A DNA stretch of 15,087 nucleotides, taken from assembly GCA_051883095.1 (NCBI GenBank), contig JBJETB010000021.1:1-15087 (forward strand). Direction: 5' to 3'. Under the pieces are notes generated by a model. That model saw only the letters and a program-made list of their open reading frames with translations, had not been told where the DNA came from and ran no database searches. Both the position numbers and the translations under genes were made by a program. Shown piece after piece: positions 1 to 7,927 of the stretch (its first letter is position 1; each line of letters begins with the position of its first letter). The DNA is from SUG1106 sp051883095 (GTDB taxonomy: Bacteria > Bacillota > Clostridia > Peptostreptococcales > Anaerovoracaceae).

Positions 1-2
1 TC

Positions 3-1517
3 TTTTTCGATATGAAGTCTTCTTGTGTTCGTCATCTTAACTTAATGACATTGGTAGACATAGGGGTTTTGCTGGCCGGAGGAATACTTGAAGTCAAAAC
101 TTTCAAAAAACCGCAGGTTTCCATAATTCCTACGGGAACGGAGATAATCATGCCCCATGAAAACCCGGAAGAGGGGGATATTATAGACTCAAATTCAGGC
201 ATGTTTGCGGCTATGGTGACGGAAGCAGGAGGAATACCTCGCAGATGCGGCATAGTGCCTGATGACTATGAAGAGATAAAAGAAACTGTATTGCGGGAAA
301 CAGAGAGCAGCGATATGGTAATCATAAATGCCGGATCCAGTGCAGGAACTGAGGACTATACTGTCCATGTGCTCCGTGAAGTCGGTGAGGTGATAATCCA
401 CGGAGTGGCAATGAAACCGGGCAAACCTGTTATTCTGGCAATGGTACAGGGCAAGCCTGTAATAGGCCTGCCGGGATATCCGGTAAGCGCCTACCTGGCG
501 TTCGAAAATTTCGTGACACCGGTGCTGAAAAAACTGGCGGGAACAGATCACAGCGGTGGGAGCACAGCACGGAAGTCAGTGAAAGCCGTTCTTTCCAAGC
601 GAATTGTTTCCTCTCTTAAGCACAGAGAGTATGTTCGCGTCAAGGTAGGCAAAGTTGGAGATAAATTTGTATGCGCACCCCTGGCAAGAGGAGCAGGAGC
701 GGCGATGAGCCTTGTGCGTGCCGACGGATTCTGCGTCATACCTCAGGAAAGCGAAGGTTTTGAGGCAGGAGAGACTGTAGACGTGGAGCTTTACACTGAT
801 ATCGCGCAGATAGAAAACACACTTGTGTCCATAGGAAGCCATGACATGATAATAGATGTGATGAACGATATGATGGCAGAGCGTTTTCCGGGAATGAATC
901 TTTCCGGAACCCATGTGGGAAGCATGGCAGGACTCATGGCGCTTTCACGTGGAGAAACCGTAATAGCTCCGACACACCTCCTCGACGAGGAAACAGGTGA
1001 ATACAACGTATCATACATAGAAAAGATTTTCCCGGGAGAGGAGATGGCTCTCATTAAGGGAGTGGACAGAATACAGGGGATCATGGTAAAGAAGGGAAAC
1101 CCTCTGGGCATCACAGGGGTAGAAGATCTGACGAGAACCCGCTATGTGAACAGACAGAGGGGAGCAGGCACCAGAGTTCTTCTGGATTACAAGCTGAAGC
1201 AGGCAGGAATCACACCTGACATGATAAACGGGTATGACAAGGAAGCAGCAACACACATGGCTGTAGCTGCACTGGTAGCCTCCGAAGAAATCGACGCAGG
1301 AATGGGTATCAGACCGGCAGCCGATGCCATGGGACTGGACTTTATTGAAGTGGGCATTGAGGAGTATGATTTCGCCATCAGAGCAGAAGATCTGGAACTT
1401 CCACAAGTCAGAGCCTTCAGGCAGATTCTCGAGAGTGAAGAATTCCATGAGAAGCTGGCAGAAATGGGAGGTTACGGCTGGCGCCAGGCAGGGCGCATTG
1501 TGACGATAAAGGGATAA
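3..1517 (+). CDS. MoeA-like molybdopterin molybdotransferase fused to a PBP-like domain (5' partial)
   Basis: The reading frame is open to the left edge, so the real start lies outside the window; the ATG at 12 is probably internal. Counting from that Met, residues about 15-180 are the MoeA/MogA-like molybdopterin-binding domain. Visible motifs are PTGTEI, a GTEDYT segment, KPGKP and GLPGYPVSA (canonical MoeA has GLPGNPVSA). Residues about 185-262 fit MoeA C-terminal domain IV. From about 270 to the end comes a second module with GSHD (275-278), HLLDEETGEYN and RGAGTR segments, matching the PBP-like domain (PF12727 type) found in MoeA-PBP fusions. MoeA inserts molybdate into adenylylated molybdopterin. 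The PBP half may bind the oxyanion or act as a sensor; that part is inference. The gene ends 21 nt before the response regulator with no visible promoter or terminator between, so co-transcription is possible. The missing N-terminus prevents a check of MoeA domains I and II. Confidence 0.88.
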   Translation, partial: FFDMKSSCVRHLNLMTLVDIGVLLAGGILEVKTFKKPQVSIIPTGTEIIMPHENPEEGDIIDSNSGMFAAMVTEAGGIPRRCGIVPDDYEEIKETVLRETESSDMVIINAGSSAGTEDYTVHVLREVGEVIIHGVAMKPGKPVILAMVQGKPVIGLPGYPVSAYLAFENFVTPVLKKLAGTDHSGGSTARKSVKAVLSKRIVSSLKHREYVRVKVGKVGDKFVCAPLARGAGAAMSLVRADGFCVIPQESEGFEAGETVDVELYTDIAQIENTLVSIGSHDMIIDVMNDMMAERFPGMNLSGTHVGSMAGLMALSRGETVIAPTHLLDEETGEYNVSYIEKIFPGEEMALIKGVDRIQGIMVKKGNPLGITGVEDLTRTRYVNRQRGAGTRVLLDYKLKQAGITPDMINGYDKEAATHMAVAALVASEEIDAGMGIRPAADAMGLDFIEVGIEEYDFAIRAEDLELPQVRAFRQILESEEFHEKLAEMGGYGWRQAGRIVTIKG

Positions 1518-1538
1518 GAGACAGGAGATAACAGACAG

Positions 1539-2213
1539 ATGAACAAACAGAATATTTTGATAGCAGAAGACGATGCAGATATCAGGGGACTATTAAAGCT
1601 TTATCTGGAAAGCGAGGGCTTTTCGGTTATCTGCGCAGATAACGGGGAGACTGCATTGGAGCTGGTAGAGACTGCGTCGCCGCAGCTTGCCATACTGGAC
1701 ATAATGATGCCGGGACTCAATGGACTTGAACTGACACAGAAGATCAGGGAGCGTACAGCTATGCCTATAATGATTTTGTCGGCCAGAGACCGTGATCAGG
1801 ATAAGATACTGGGACTTAATATCGGGGCAGATGACTATATGACCAAACCTTTCAATCCCCTAGAAGTAGTCGCCAGAGTGAAGGCGCTGCTCAGAAGGTC
1901 CGGCACATCATTAGACAGAATAAGGGTGGGCTGCTTCGAAATCGACCTTTCCAATCATACTGTGGAAAAAGACGGTGTGCAGATACAGCTCACCCCTATG
2001 GAATATAAAATACTGGCAAGGCTGATGAAGTCACCGGGCAGGATATATACCAAGGTACAGCTATATGAAAGCGTCTGCGGAGAATATTTTGAAAGTGATG
2101 ACAATACTATAATGGTACACATTTCCAGAATAAGAGAAAAAATAGAGGATGATCCGAAGAAGCCGGAGCATCTCATAACGGTAAGAGGGGTGGGATATAA
2201 ATTTGAAGGATAA
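1539..2213 (+). CDS. OmpR/PhoB-family response regulator
   Basis: This 224-aa protein is the DNA-binding half of a two-component system. Residues 1-120 form a receiver domain with the acidic pocket D11/D12, phospho-acceptor D54 (LDIMMPG), S81 at the Thr/Ser position, Y100 and K103 (KPF). Residues about 128-224 form a winged-helix effector domain with the usual LTPMEYKIL and VRGVGYKF ends. Length is normal for the family. An AGGAG at 1523-1527 precedes the ATG by 11 nt. Its last codons overlap the TTG start of the kinase, so the two are very likely translationally coupled. The downstream ABC exporter genes are the likely target, through the TTAAG repeats at 3824-3869. The inducing signal cannot be told from the sequence. 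Confidence 0.95.
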   Translation: MNKQNILIAEDDADIRGLLKLYLESEGFSVICADNGETALELVETASPQLAILDIMMPGLNGLELTQKIRERTAMPIMILSARDRDQDKILGLNIGADDYMTKPFNPLEVVARVKALLRRSGTSLDRIRVGCFEIDLSNHTVEKDGVQIQLTPMEYKILARLMKSPGRIYTKVQLYESVCGEYFESDDNTIMVHISRIREKIEDDPKKPEHLITVRGVGYKFEG

Positions 2214-3846
2214 CCGCAAAAAAGGACGACTGGTAATTCTCCTTGCCAAGGGATATCTTGGATTTACACTGGCCCTTATTCTCATCGCTTTTTTTGTATC
2301 CTGGCTAAGCGATTCTTATTTTGAATGGCTTTCAAGAATTCCTGACATAGACGCACTGGTAAGTGATAAGGATATGCAGCGGGGAAAATATGAAGATGTG
2401 CCGACGAGAAAGTATCTGGGTAAAGAGGGAGGCTTTGCAGTTGTAACAGAAGATGGAGAGATAATCTACGACTCGACAGACAGCCTCAGGAGAAATTTTA
2501 CTCCCGGGGAACTGGACTGCATACAGCCATATGAGGAACAGTCATATATAAACTATGTAGGCTTTACAGATAACGACGGACATCAGAAGCATCTTCTGGT
2601 CAAGTTCATTTTTGATGAAAATGGAGACACAGAGGAGCAGGTTCTTATCCTGGATGAGAATTATGCTGTCGTGGAGGGAAGTTTCGGCGACGGTCATTCT
2701 TATTATACGCCTGATGAGTTTAATTATCTTACATCTCAGTATACTGACGGACCGGTGTATATGAAATATGATATATCCGGAGCATCAGGAAGCTTAACAT
2801 CCGGGTCAGATGCCAGGTATCTTGTTGTAATGTCATACAATGCTTCTTTTGATTCATACCAGAATATGTATGCAAAGGCAAACCGCATATATCTGCTGCT
2901 GATTCCTCTCTATATGCTGGCAATAGTTTCTTTCCTGCTGTGGATGAACAGGAAAATAAAGAAACCGCTTGTCAAACTCAATAACGCGGTGGATCAGCTT
3001 GCCAGTGGCGGAAACTGCAGGCTGGGAGAAATGGAAGGTCCATGGGAAATCAGAAGAATAGGCAGCAATATGGACAGGATGGCAGATATGCTTGCTGAAA
3101 GCGAAGCAGACAGAAAGAAGCTTGATGACGAAAGACAGCGGCTTCTGGCTGATATCTCTCATGACCTTAAAACTCCTATTACCGTTATTTCTGGGTATAC
3201 CAAGGCCATCCGCGACGGTAAGGTGCCACAGGAAAAAATGAACAGCTATCTGGAACTCATCGACAGCAAGGCTGAGGAACTGACCAATCTGATTAATTCC
3301 TTCCATGAATACAGCAAGGTCGAACACCCGGAGTTCACGCTGAAACCTGAGGAAACAGACATCTGCGAATTCATGAGAGGATATCTGGCTGAAAGATACG
3401 ATGAAATAAACATTTCAGGTTTTGAACTGAACGTAATGATTCCGGAGGATGCAGTATGGAGCAGTATTGACAGATATCAGATGCGCCGTGCACTGGACAA
3501 TATCATGTATAATTCCCTTAAGTATAACAGCCTGGGTACAGTAATAGCTGTAGGAGTTGTTCCTCTTAAAGAAGCTGAGGAAACCAGATCGGGGCAGGTT
3601 AAAATAATTATTGCCGACAACGGAATCGGCATTTCACGCGAGGCGGGGGAAACCATATTTGATCCTTTTGTAATGGGAGACAAGTCGAGAAGCGGAGGCG
3701 GAAGCGGACTGGGTCTTGCTATAACGAGACGAATAATAACTGCACACGGAGGTACCATAAAGCTTTGTGAACCGAGACCTGATGGATTCAGCACGGAGTT
3801 CGAAATCATACTTCCTACTCATTTTAAGAATCTTAAGAAATCTTAA
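2203..3846 (+). CDS. Membrane sensor histidine kinase (TTG start)
   Basis: This 547-aa kinase is the partner of the preceding regulator. It has TM1 at about 10-34, an extracellular sensor region at about 35-226 with no recognised domain, TM2 at about 229-248 and a HAMP linker at about 249-300. HisKA follows with phospho-acceptor H320 in DISHDLKTP. The HATPase domain shows N437 in the N box, DNGIG (472-476), an F box (DPFVMGDKSRS) and a GSGLGLAI G2 loop, so it looks catalytically intact. The start is TTG at 2203, which overlaps the regulator by 11 nt. A G-rich GAGGGGTGGG stretch lies just upstream, and no ATG comes before TM1, so a later start would lose the membrane segment. The last codons encode FKNLKKS and are built from the TTAAGA repeats that appear to be an operator, so the C-terminus is shaped by regulatory DNA. 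Confidence 0.94.
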   Translation: MKDNRKKGRLVILLAKGYLGFTLALILIAFFVSWLSDSYFEWLSRIPDIDALVSDKDMQRGKYEDVPTRKYLGKEGGFAVVTEDGEIIYDSTDSLRRNFTPGELDCIQPYEEQSYINYVGFTDNDGHQKHLLVKFIFDENGDTEEQVLILDENYAVVEGSFGDGHSYYTPDEFNYLTSQYTDGPVYMKYDISGASGSLTSGSDARYLVVMSYNASFDSYQNMYAKANRIYLLLIPLYMLAIVSFLLWMNRKIKKPLVKLNNAVDQLASGGNCRLGEMEGPWEIRRIGSNMDRMADMLAESEADRKKLDDERQRLLADISHDLKTPITVISGYTKAIRDGKVPQEKMNSYLELIDSKAEELTNLINSFHEYSKVEHPEFTLKPEETDICEFMRGYLAERYDEINISGFELNVMIPEDAVWSSIDRYQMRRALDNIMYNSLKYNSLGTVIAVGVVPLKEAEETRSGQVKIIIADNGIGISREAGETIFDPFVMGDKSRSGGGSGLGLAITRRIITAHGGTIKLCEPRPDGFSTEFEIILPTHFKNLKKS

Positions 3847-3869
3847 GATTGCCTTAATAGAGATTAAAG
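3824..3869 (+). promoter_or_regulatory. Periodic TTAAG direct-repeat array, putative response-regulator operator
   Basis: TTAAGA occurs at 3824-3829, 3833-3838 and 3843-3848, followed by the variants TTAATA at 3854-3859 and TTAAAG at 3864-3869. Starts are 9, 10, 11 and 10 bp apart, so every copy falls on about the same face of the helix. This is the geometry of OmpR/PhoB-type tandem binding sites; B. subtilis PhoP boxes, for example, repeat at about 11 bp. The array covers the end of the kinase gene and most of the gap before the ATPase gene. Binding by the neighbouring regulator is inferred from position and pattern. Confidence 0.6.
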
Positions 3870-3884
3870 AAATCTCTGGTAACA

Positions 3885-3890
3885 TATAAG
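3885..3890 (+). promoter_or_regulatory. Candidate -10 box (TATAAG) for the ABC exporter operon
   Basis: TATAAG lies 15 bp after the last TTAAG-type repeat and 21 nt before the ATPase start codon. No good TTGACA-like -35 box stands 17 bp upstream; that position is filled by the repeat array. A weak core with an activator array in place of the -35 fits a promoter that needs the phosphorylated regulator. The ribosome binding site AAGGAG follows at about 3899. Confidence 0.4.
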
Positions 3891-3910
3891 ATGCAGAAAG
3901 GAGTAGGATT

Positions 3911-4645
3911 ATGAGTGATGAACATCTGAGGCAGAAACCTGTCATACAGGTGCAGAAGCTTCGAAAAGAATACATAATGGGGGAAGAACGGGTTGTTGCT
4001 CTGAAGAACATAAACCTGTCTATAAACCGTGGTGAGATTTGCTGTATATTCGGCACATCCGGCTCCGGTAAAAGTACATTGCTCAATCAGCTTGCAGGTC
4101 TGGAAAAGCCTACGCGCGGCCGGGTACTGATAGGGGGAGTACCTGTGTCAAGTCTGGATGAAAACGGTCTGGCCGCTTTCAGACAGAAGCACGTAGGCTT
4201 CGTGTTTCAGTCCTATAATCTGCTGCCTGAGCTTACAGCTGTTGAGAATGTGGCCATGCCGCTCATGTTCAGGGGTGTTCCCAAGGAAACGAGGGAGCGT
4301 GAGGCTAAGAAAATGCTTTGCAGAGTAGGGCTGCATAACAGAATGAACCATTTCCCGGGGCAGATGTCTGGTGGTCAGCAGCAGAGAGCAGGTATAGCCA
4401 GGGCATTTATTACACGGCCGGATATTGTATTTGCCGACGAGCCAACAGGAAATCTGGACTCGAAGACTACCAAAGAAGTAATGGAAATGATAAGAAAATT
4501 TGCACGGACTTTTCATCAGACAATAGTGCTGGTATCTCATGACCCTGAGATGACCGAGTATGCTGACAGAATAGTGACTCTGGTGGATGGTGAAATAATC
4601 AGCGACGTGAAGACAGATAATTGTTGCAAGGGGGAAACCAGATGA
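3911..4645 (+). CDS. LolD/MacB-type ABC transporter ATP-binding protein
   Basis: This 244-aa ATPase would power the membrane protein encoded two genes downstream. It has Walker A GTSGSGKST (48-56), Q-loop Q100 in GFVFQSYNLLPELTAVENV, signature MSGGQQQR (152-159), Walker B IVFADEPTG with catalytic E177, and switch H210 in LVSHD. The wording of these motifs, with YNLLPELTAVENV and ADEPTGNLDS, is that of the MacB/LolD/FtsE group, which works with FtsX-fold permeases by mechanotransmission rather than classical import. An AAGGAG lies 6-10 nt before the ATG. The stop codon overlaps the next start as ATGA. Substrate is unknown; antimicrobial-peptide or envelope-stress export is the usual role of regulated systems of this layout. 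Confidence 0.95.
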   Translation: MSDEHLRQKPVIQVQKLRKEYIMGEERVVALKNINLSINRGEICCIFGTSGSGKSTLLNQLAGLEKPTRGRVLIGGVPVSSLDENGLAAFRQKHVGFVFQSYNLLPELTAVENVAMPLMFRGVPKETREREAKKMLCRVGLHNRMNHFPGQMSGGQQQRAGIARAFITRPDIVFADEPTGNLDSKTTKEVMEMIRKFARTFHQTIVLVSHDPEMTEYADRIVTLVDGEIISDVKTDNCCKGETR

Positions 4646-6453
4646 ATAATTTATTAAGAAAAAGTTTTATATTGACCATGGTTGTGGCCATGGTTTTAAC
4701 TATGTTTGCAGCCTTCAGCATAGCGGAGGATGCTTCAGCGTCTTCAGGTGAACTGGTGGTGACTGGGTATACGGTTACATCTGCCAATGGAGCGGCTGTA
4801 AGCCGAATCACAAAAGGGAGCAAGGTAAATGTGACCATGCACCTGAAACACACCCAGACTACGGCAAGTGATATCGGGTATAATCCGGAAGGGCTGCAGA
4901 TTTCCCGTAGAGTTGACAGCTTTAGCGGAGGCGATAATCCTGCAGTTTCCAATATTTCAGGAGGATTGCTTGAATTTGATTTGACAGTATCAAATCTTAC
5001 GTACAAAGGTACGGGCAATTCTCTTAAGCTGATGGTAGGTTACAACGGACTTGCCGGTGCACAGGATAATATTGAGATACCAATTACCGAATGCAAGGAA
5101 TATGAAGAGCCTGCATATGAGCCGGCAGAACCGCAGCAGCCGGATCCTTTACCGGCACCGAAGGCCATAATCAGCAGAAACGACCTGACTTCTTCAATTA
5201 AACCGGATGAGGAAATTACAGTTACAGTTTATGTTAAAAATATCGGAAGCACGACTATGCAGTCTCCGGTAATTCAGTTTACACCGTCAGACAGCCTGAT
5301 GCTGCCGGGATCAAGCTCTATGGTGCAGCTTAACAGCATAGCACCTGGCAAAACAGAAAGTGTTGCAATAAAGGTTCGCGCCTTGGGAACTATCTCCGGT
5401 GCCAACCAGTACATAGATGCATCACTAAGCTTTGATTATCATAACAGAGTAAGCCTGACATCGGGAACAGCTGAAGGAAAAATTATTATTCCGGCTAAAG
5501 TAAAAAAGACAGAGGAACCGGATGAAAACGCCGTTGACAGTCCTGTACCAAACATTATCATAACAAGATTTGATTACGGCGGTTCATCCGTTGCGGCAGG
5601 AGCCGGATTTAACCTCAGCTTTAAATTTAAGAATACAAGCAGCAAGCTTAAAGTGGAAAATCTGGTCGCTACAGTGGAAGGCGGAGAAGGACTGACGCTT
5701 AACGGATCATCAAACACCTTCTATTTTGAAAAGATAGGCGAAGGCAGCGAAAAAACCGTCAGTGTGCCTATGAAAGCATCCAGAACCGTTACAGGAAGTG
5801 CTCAGCCTGTTTCCGTATCATTTAAATATGAATATGTGGACAACGGCAAACGTACACCTGTGACAACCGAGCAGAAGATAACTGTTCCGGTTTATCAGCC
5901 GGACAGATTTGAAATCAGCAAGCCTGCTTTGCCTGTGATGGTTTACGCAGGTGAGGAAACCAGTCTGAGCTTAAATTATGTAAACAAGAGTAAAAGCGAC
6001 ATTTCCAACGTAGAGGCTGAAATCACAGGAAACATCGAAAGCGTCACGCCTTTCCAGAATATAGGCAACCTGGAACCGGGAAAGAGCGGAACCATCGTAT
6101 TTGCTGTAACCGCACTTGAACCGGGTGAAGCGGAGTTTACCATCAAGGTTACATACGAGGACGGAAACGGGGATACCAAGACAAGAGAGTTTCCTGTAGT
6201 GTTGAGTGTGGAAGCCATGGATTATCCTGACCCGGGCATGGATGAGCCTATGCCTGAGCCTGAAGAAGAAGGCGGAATAAACTGGCCGCTGGTTATCGGG
6301 ATTGTCATCGCTATCGCAGCTATAGCTTTCGCTATAATAAAAAAGAAGAAGAAAGCCGCAGCAGCAAGGAAAGAAGCCGAGATGTGGGATAAATGGGATG
6401 ACGACATGGACGATTCAGGAGAAGAGCCGAACGCCGGGGAGGAAAAGAAATGA
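4642..6453 (+). CDS. Exported, membrane-anchored protein with tandem Ig-like (CARDB/NEW3-type) domains
   Basis: The chosen start is ATG 4642, preceded by AAGGGGG and overlapping the ATPase stop; upstream TTG codons are in frame but less plausible. The protein is 603 aa. Residues 1-28 or 1-33 form a signal peptide with a hydrophobic core and an ASA-S cleavage option. About four beta-rich modules follow: about 36-150, about 175-280 after a Pro/Glu-rich linker, about 304-420 and about 425-530. They have the look of CARDB/NEW3 or COG1361 'S-layer-like' domains, with phrases such as VYVKNIGS, SIAPGKTES and NLEPGKSGT. A Pro/Glu linker leads to one membrane helix (about 548-566), a KKKKK stop-transfer and an acidic tail in the cytoplasm. 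It sits between an ATPase and an FtsX-type permease, so it is probably the extracellular partner of the transporter. The exact domain family cannot be settled by eye. Confidence 0.85.
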   Translation: MNNLLRKSFILTMVVAMVLTMFAAFSIAEDASASSGELVVTGYTVTSANGAAVSRITKGSKVNVTMHLKHTQTTASDIGYNPEGLQISRRVDSFSGGDNPAVSNISGGLLEFDLTVSNLTYKGTGNSLKLMVGYNGLAGAQDNIEIPITECKEYEEPAYEPAEPQQPDPLPAPKAIISRNDLTSSIKPDEEITVTVYVKNIGSTTMQSPVIQFTPSDSLMLPGSSSMVQLNSIAPGKTESVAIKVRALGTISGANQYIDASLSFDYHNRVSLTSGTAEGKIIIPAKVKKTEEPDENAVDSPVPNIIITRFDYGGSSVAAGAGFNLSFKFKNTSSKLKVENLVATVEGGEGLTLNGSSNTFYFEKIGEGSEKTVSVPMKASRTVTGSAQPVSVSFKYEYVDNGKRTPVTTEQKITVPVYQPDRFEISKPALPVMVYAGEETSLSLNYVNKSKSDISNVEAEITGNIESVTPFQNIGNLEPGKSGTIVFAVTALEPGEAEFTIKVTYEDGNGDTKTREFPVVLSVEAMDYPDPGMDEPMPEPEEEGGINWPLVIGIVIAIAAIAFAIIKKKKKAAAARKEAEMWDKWDDDMDDSGEEPNAGEEKK

Positions 6454-7817
6454 GACTGTCGGACATAGGCAAAATGTGCATTGATAATCTGAAGCGGCGT
6501 AAGGGCAGAACCATACTTACGGTGCTTGGGGTATTTATCGGATGCACATCCATTGTCGTTATGGTATCCATTGGTGCCGGTATGAAGGAGTCTCAGGACA
6601 AAATGCTTGCAGAGATGGGCGACCTGTCTATAATCGAGGTCTCTCAGGGAATGTCTGATAACGGCACAGAGGCAAAGCTTGACGATGCCGCCATAAAGTC
6701 ATTCAGGGAGATGAGTGGCGTGGCAGCTGTAATGCCCAAGGTTAGCCTGGATGAAATGTCGGTGAGCCTTAAGGCAGGGATAAATGACAGGTATCAGTGC
6801 GATTGGGCCAGTGTAGTGGGTGTGGATACATCAGCGATGGCGGATATGGGATTCGAACTGATAGAAGGAGAATTCCCTGCAAAAGGCCTCGATCAGGCTG
6901 TAGGAGGACAATATCTGGCATATAATTTTATGGATTCTCTCATGCCTGAAGGAAGAAACATGGTTGACAGGTGGTCTTCATATGATGAGAACGGCAATCC
7001 CACAGAACTGCCGGATCCGTACTTTGATATACTGAAAACACCTGTAACGCTGGAACTGAGTACCGGAGAGGACAGCCAGACACCGTATAAAAAAACCATA
7101 AACATATCCGGAGTCCTCAAGGAGGATTACGGTAAGGGCTGGGAAACCTCCGAAGGTATCATGATGAGCATTGATGACCTTAAGAGTCTGATATCGGCAG
7201 TGAAGGGAACTCCTGCGGTAAAACTGAACTATTCTCAGGTGCTGGTTAAAGCAGCTGATATGAGTCAGGTATCAGAAATCGAAAGCAGTATCAAAGCAAT
7301 GGGCTACTATACATATTCCATGGAAAGCATGCGTGAAAGCATGGAAGAGAGCGCCCGTCAGGTTCAGCTTATGCTTGGAGGCCTAGGGGCAATTTCACTC
7401 TTCGTTGCGGCCATTGGAATCACCAACACTATGATAATGTCCATATCGGAGAGAACCAGAGAAATAGGAATAATGAAGGCTCTGGGATGTTATGTGCGTG
7501 ACATCAGAATGCTGTTCCTTATGGAAGCAGGCACCATAGGACTGCTGGGAGGAATAACAGGTCTGATTTTCAGCCTTATCATTTCTGTAGTAATTAATCT
7601 TTTTGCCATGGGTGCCATGGGCGGAGGAGGCATTACCGCACAGACCATACTGCAGGCTCTCATAGGCGGAGAGGAAGTGAGCCGTATATCGGCTATCTCG
7701 CCGGGTCTCATGCTGTTTGCCATAGTTTTCTCTGTGCTTGTGGGGCTGGTCTCCGGATATTATCCAGCCAACAAGGCGGTTAAAATACCGGCCCTTGAGG
7801 CAATTAAGCATGAATAA
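6450..7817 (+). CDS. MacB/FtsX-type ABC transporter permease
   Basis: This 455-aa protein has the MacB permease layout. A basic N-terminus (NLKRRKGR) leads to TM1 at about 21-41, then an extracellular MacB-PCD-like domain (about 45-305). Three C-terminal helices follow at about 310-332, 358-388 and 422-445. The conserved cytoplasmic coupling segment SERTREIGIMKALG (333-346) follows the second helix, and the end reads YYPANKAVKIPALEAIKHE, typical of the FtsX domain. The start overlaps the previous stop as ATGA, so it is translationally coupled. Together with the ATPase it should form the transporter core. No MacA/HlyD-type adaptor is encoded in the operon; the Ig-domain protein occupies that place. 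Confidence 0.94.
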   Translation: MRLSDIGKMCIDNLKRRKGRTILTVLGVFIGCTSIVVMVSIGAGMKESQDKMLAEMGDLSIIEVSQGMSDNGTEAKLDDAAIKSFREMSGVAAVMPKVSLDEMSVSLKAGINDRYQCDWASVVGVDTSAMADMGFELIEGEFPAKGLDQAVGGQYLAYNFMDSLMPEGRNMVDRWSSYDENGNPTELPDPYFDILKTPVTLELSTGEDSQTPYKKTINISGVLKEDYGKGWETSEGIMMSIDDLKSLISAVKGTPAVKLNYSQVLVKAADMSQVSEIESSIKAMGYYTYSMESMRESMEESARQVQLMLGGLGAISLFVAAIGITNTMIMSISERTREIGIMKALGCYVRDIRMLFLMEAGTIGLLGGITGLIFSLIISVVINLFAMGAMGGGGITAQTILQALIGGEEVSRISAISPGLMLFAIVFSVLVGLVSGYYPANKAVKIPALEAIKHE

Positions 7818-7856
7818 AGTGTAAAGTGATTATATAACGAAATATTTATTTAGTGT

Positions 7857-7883
7857 GTGGGCACAGCGAAAAGCTGTGCCCAC
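7857..7883. terminator. Strong hairpin between convergent genes, possible bidirectional terminator
   Basis: An 11-bp perfect stem, GTGGGCACAGC pairing with GCTGTGCCCAC around the loop GAAAA, lies 39 nt after the permease stop and 44 nt before the 3' end of the opposing aminotransferase gene. Position fits a shared terminator. However, no run of T follows the stem on either strand, so termination would be weak or factor-assisted, or the hairpin may instead protect the mRNA 3' end. Confidence 0.5.
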
Positions 7884-7927
7884 ATTCTGCGAATAAAGAT
7901 AGCTTTGATACAAGGATACAAGCTTTT

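Noticed and set aside
3837..3850. AATCTTAAGATT palindrome as a terminator after the kinase gene
   Set aside because: The stem is AT-rich with no loop or T-run; it is better explained as part of the phased TTAAG array.
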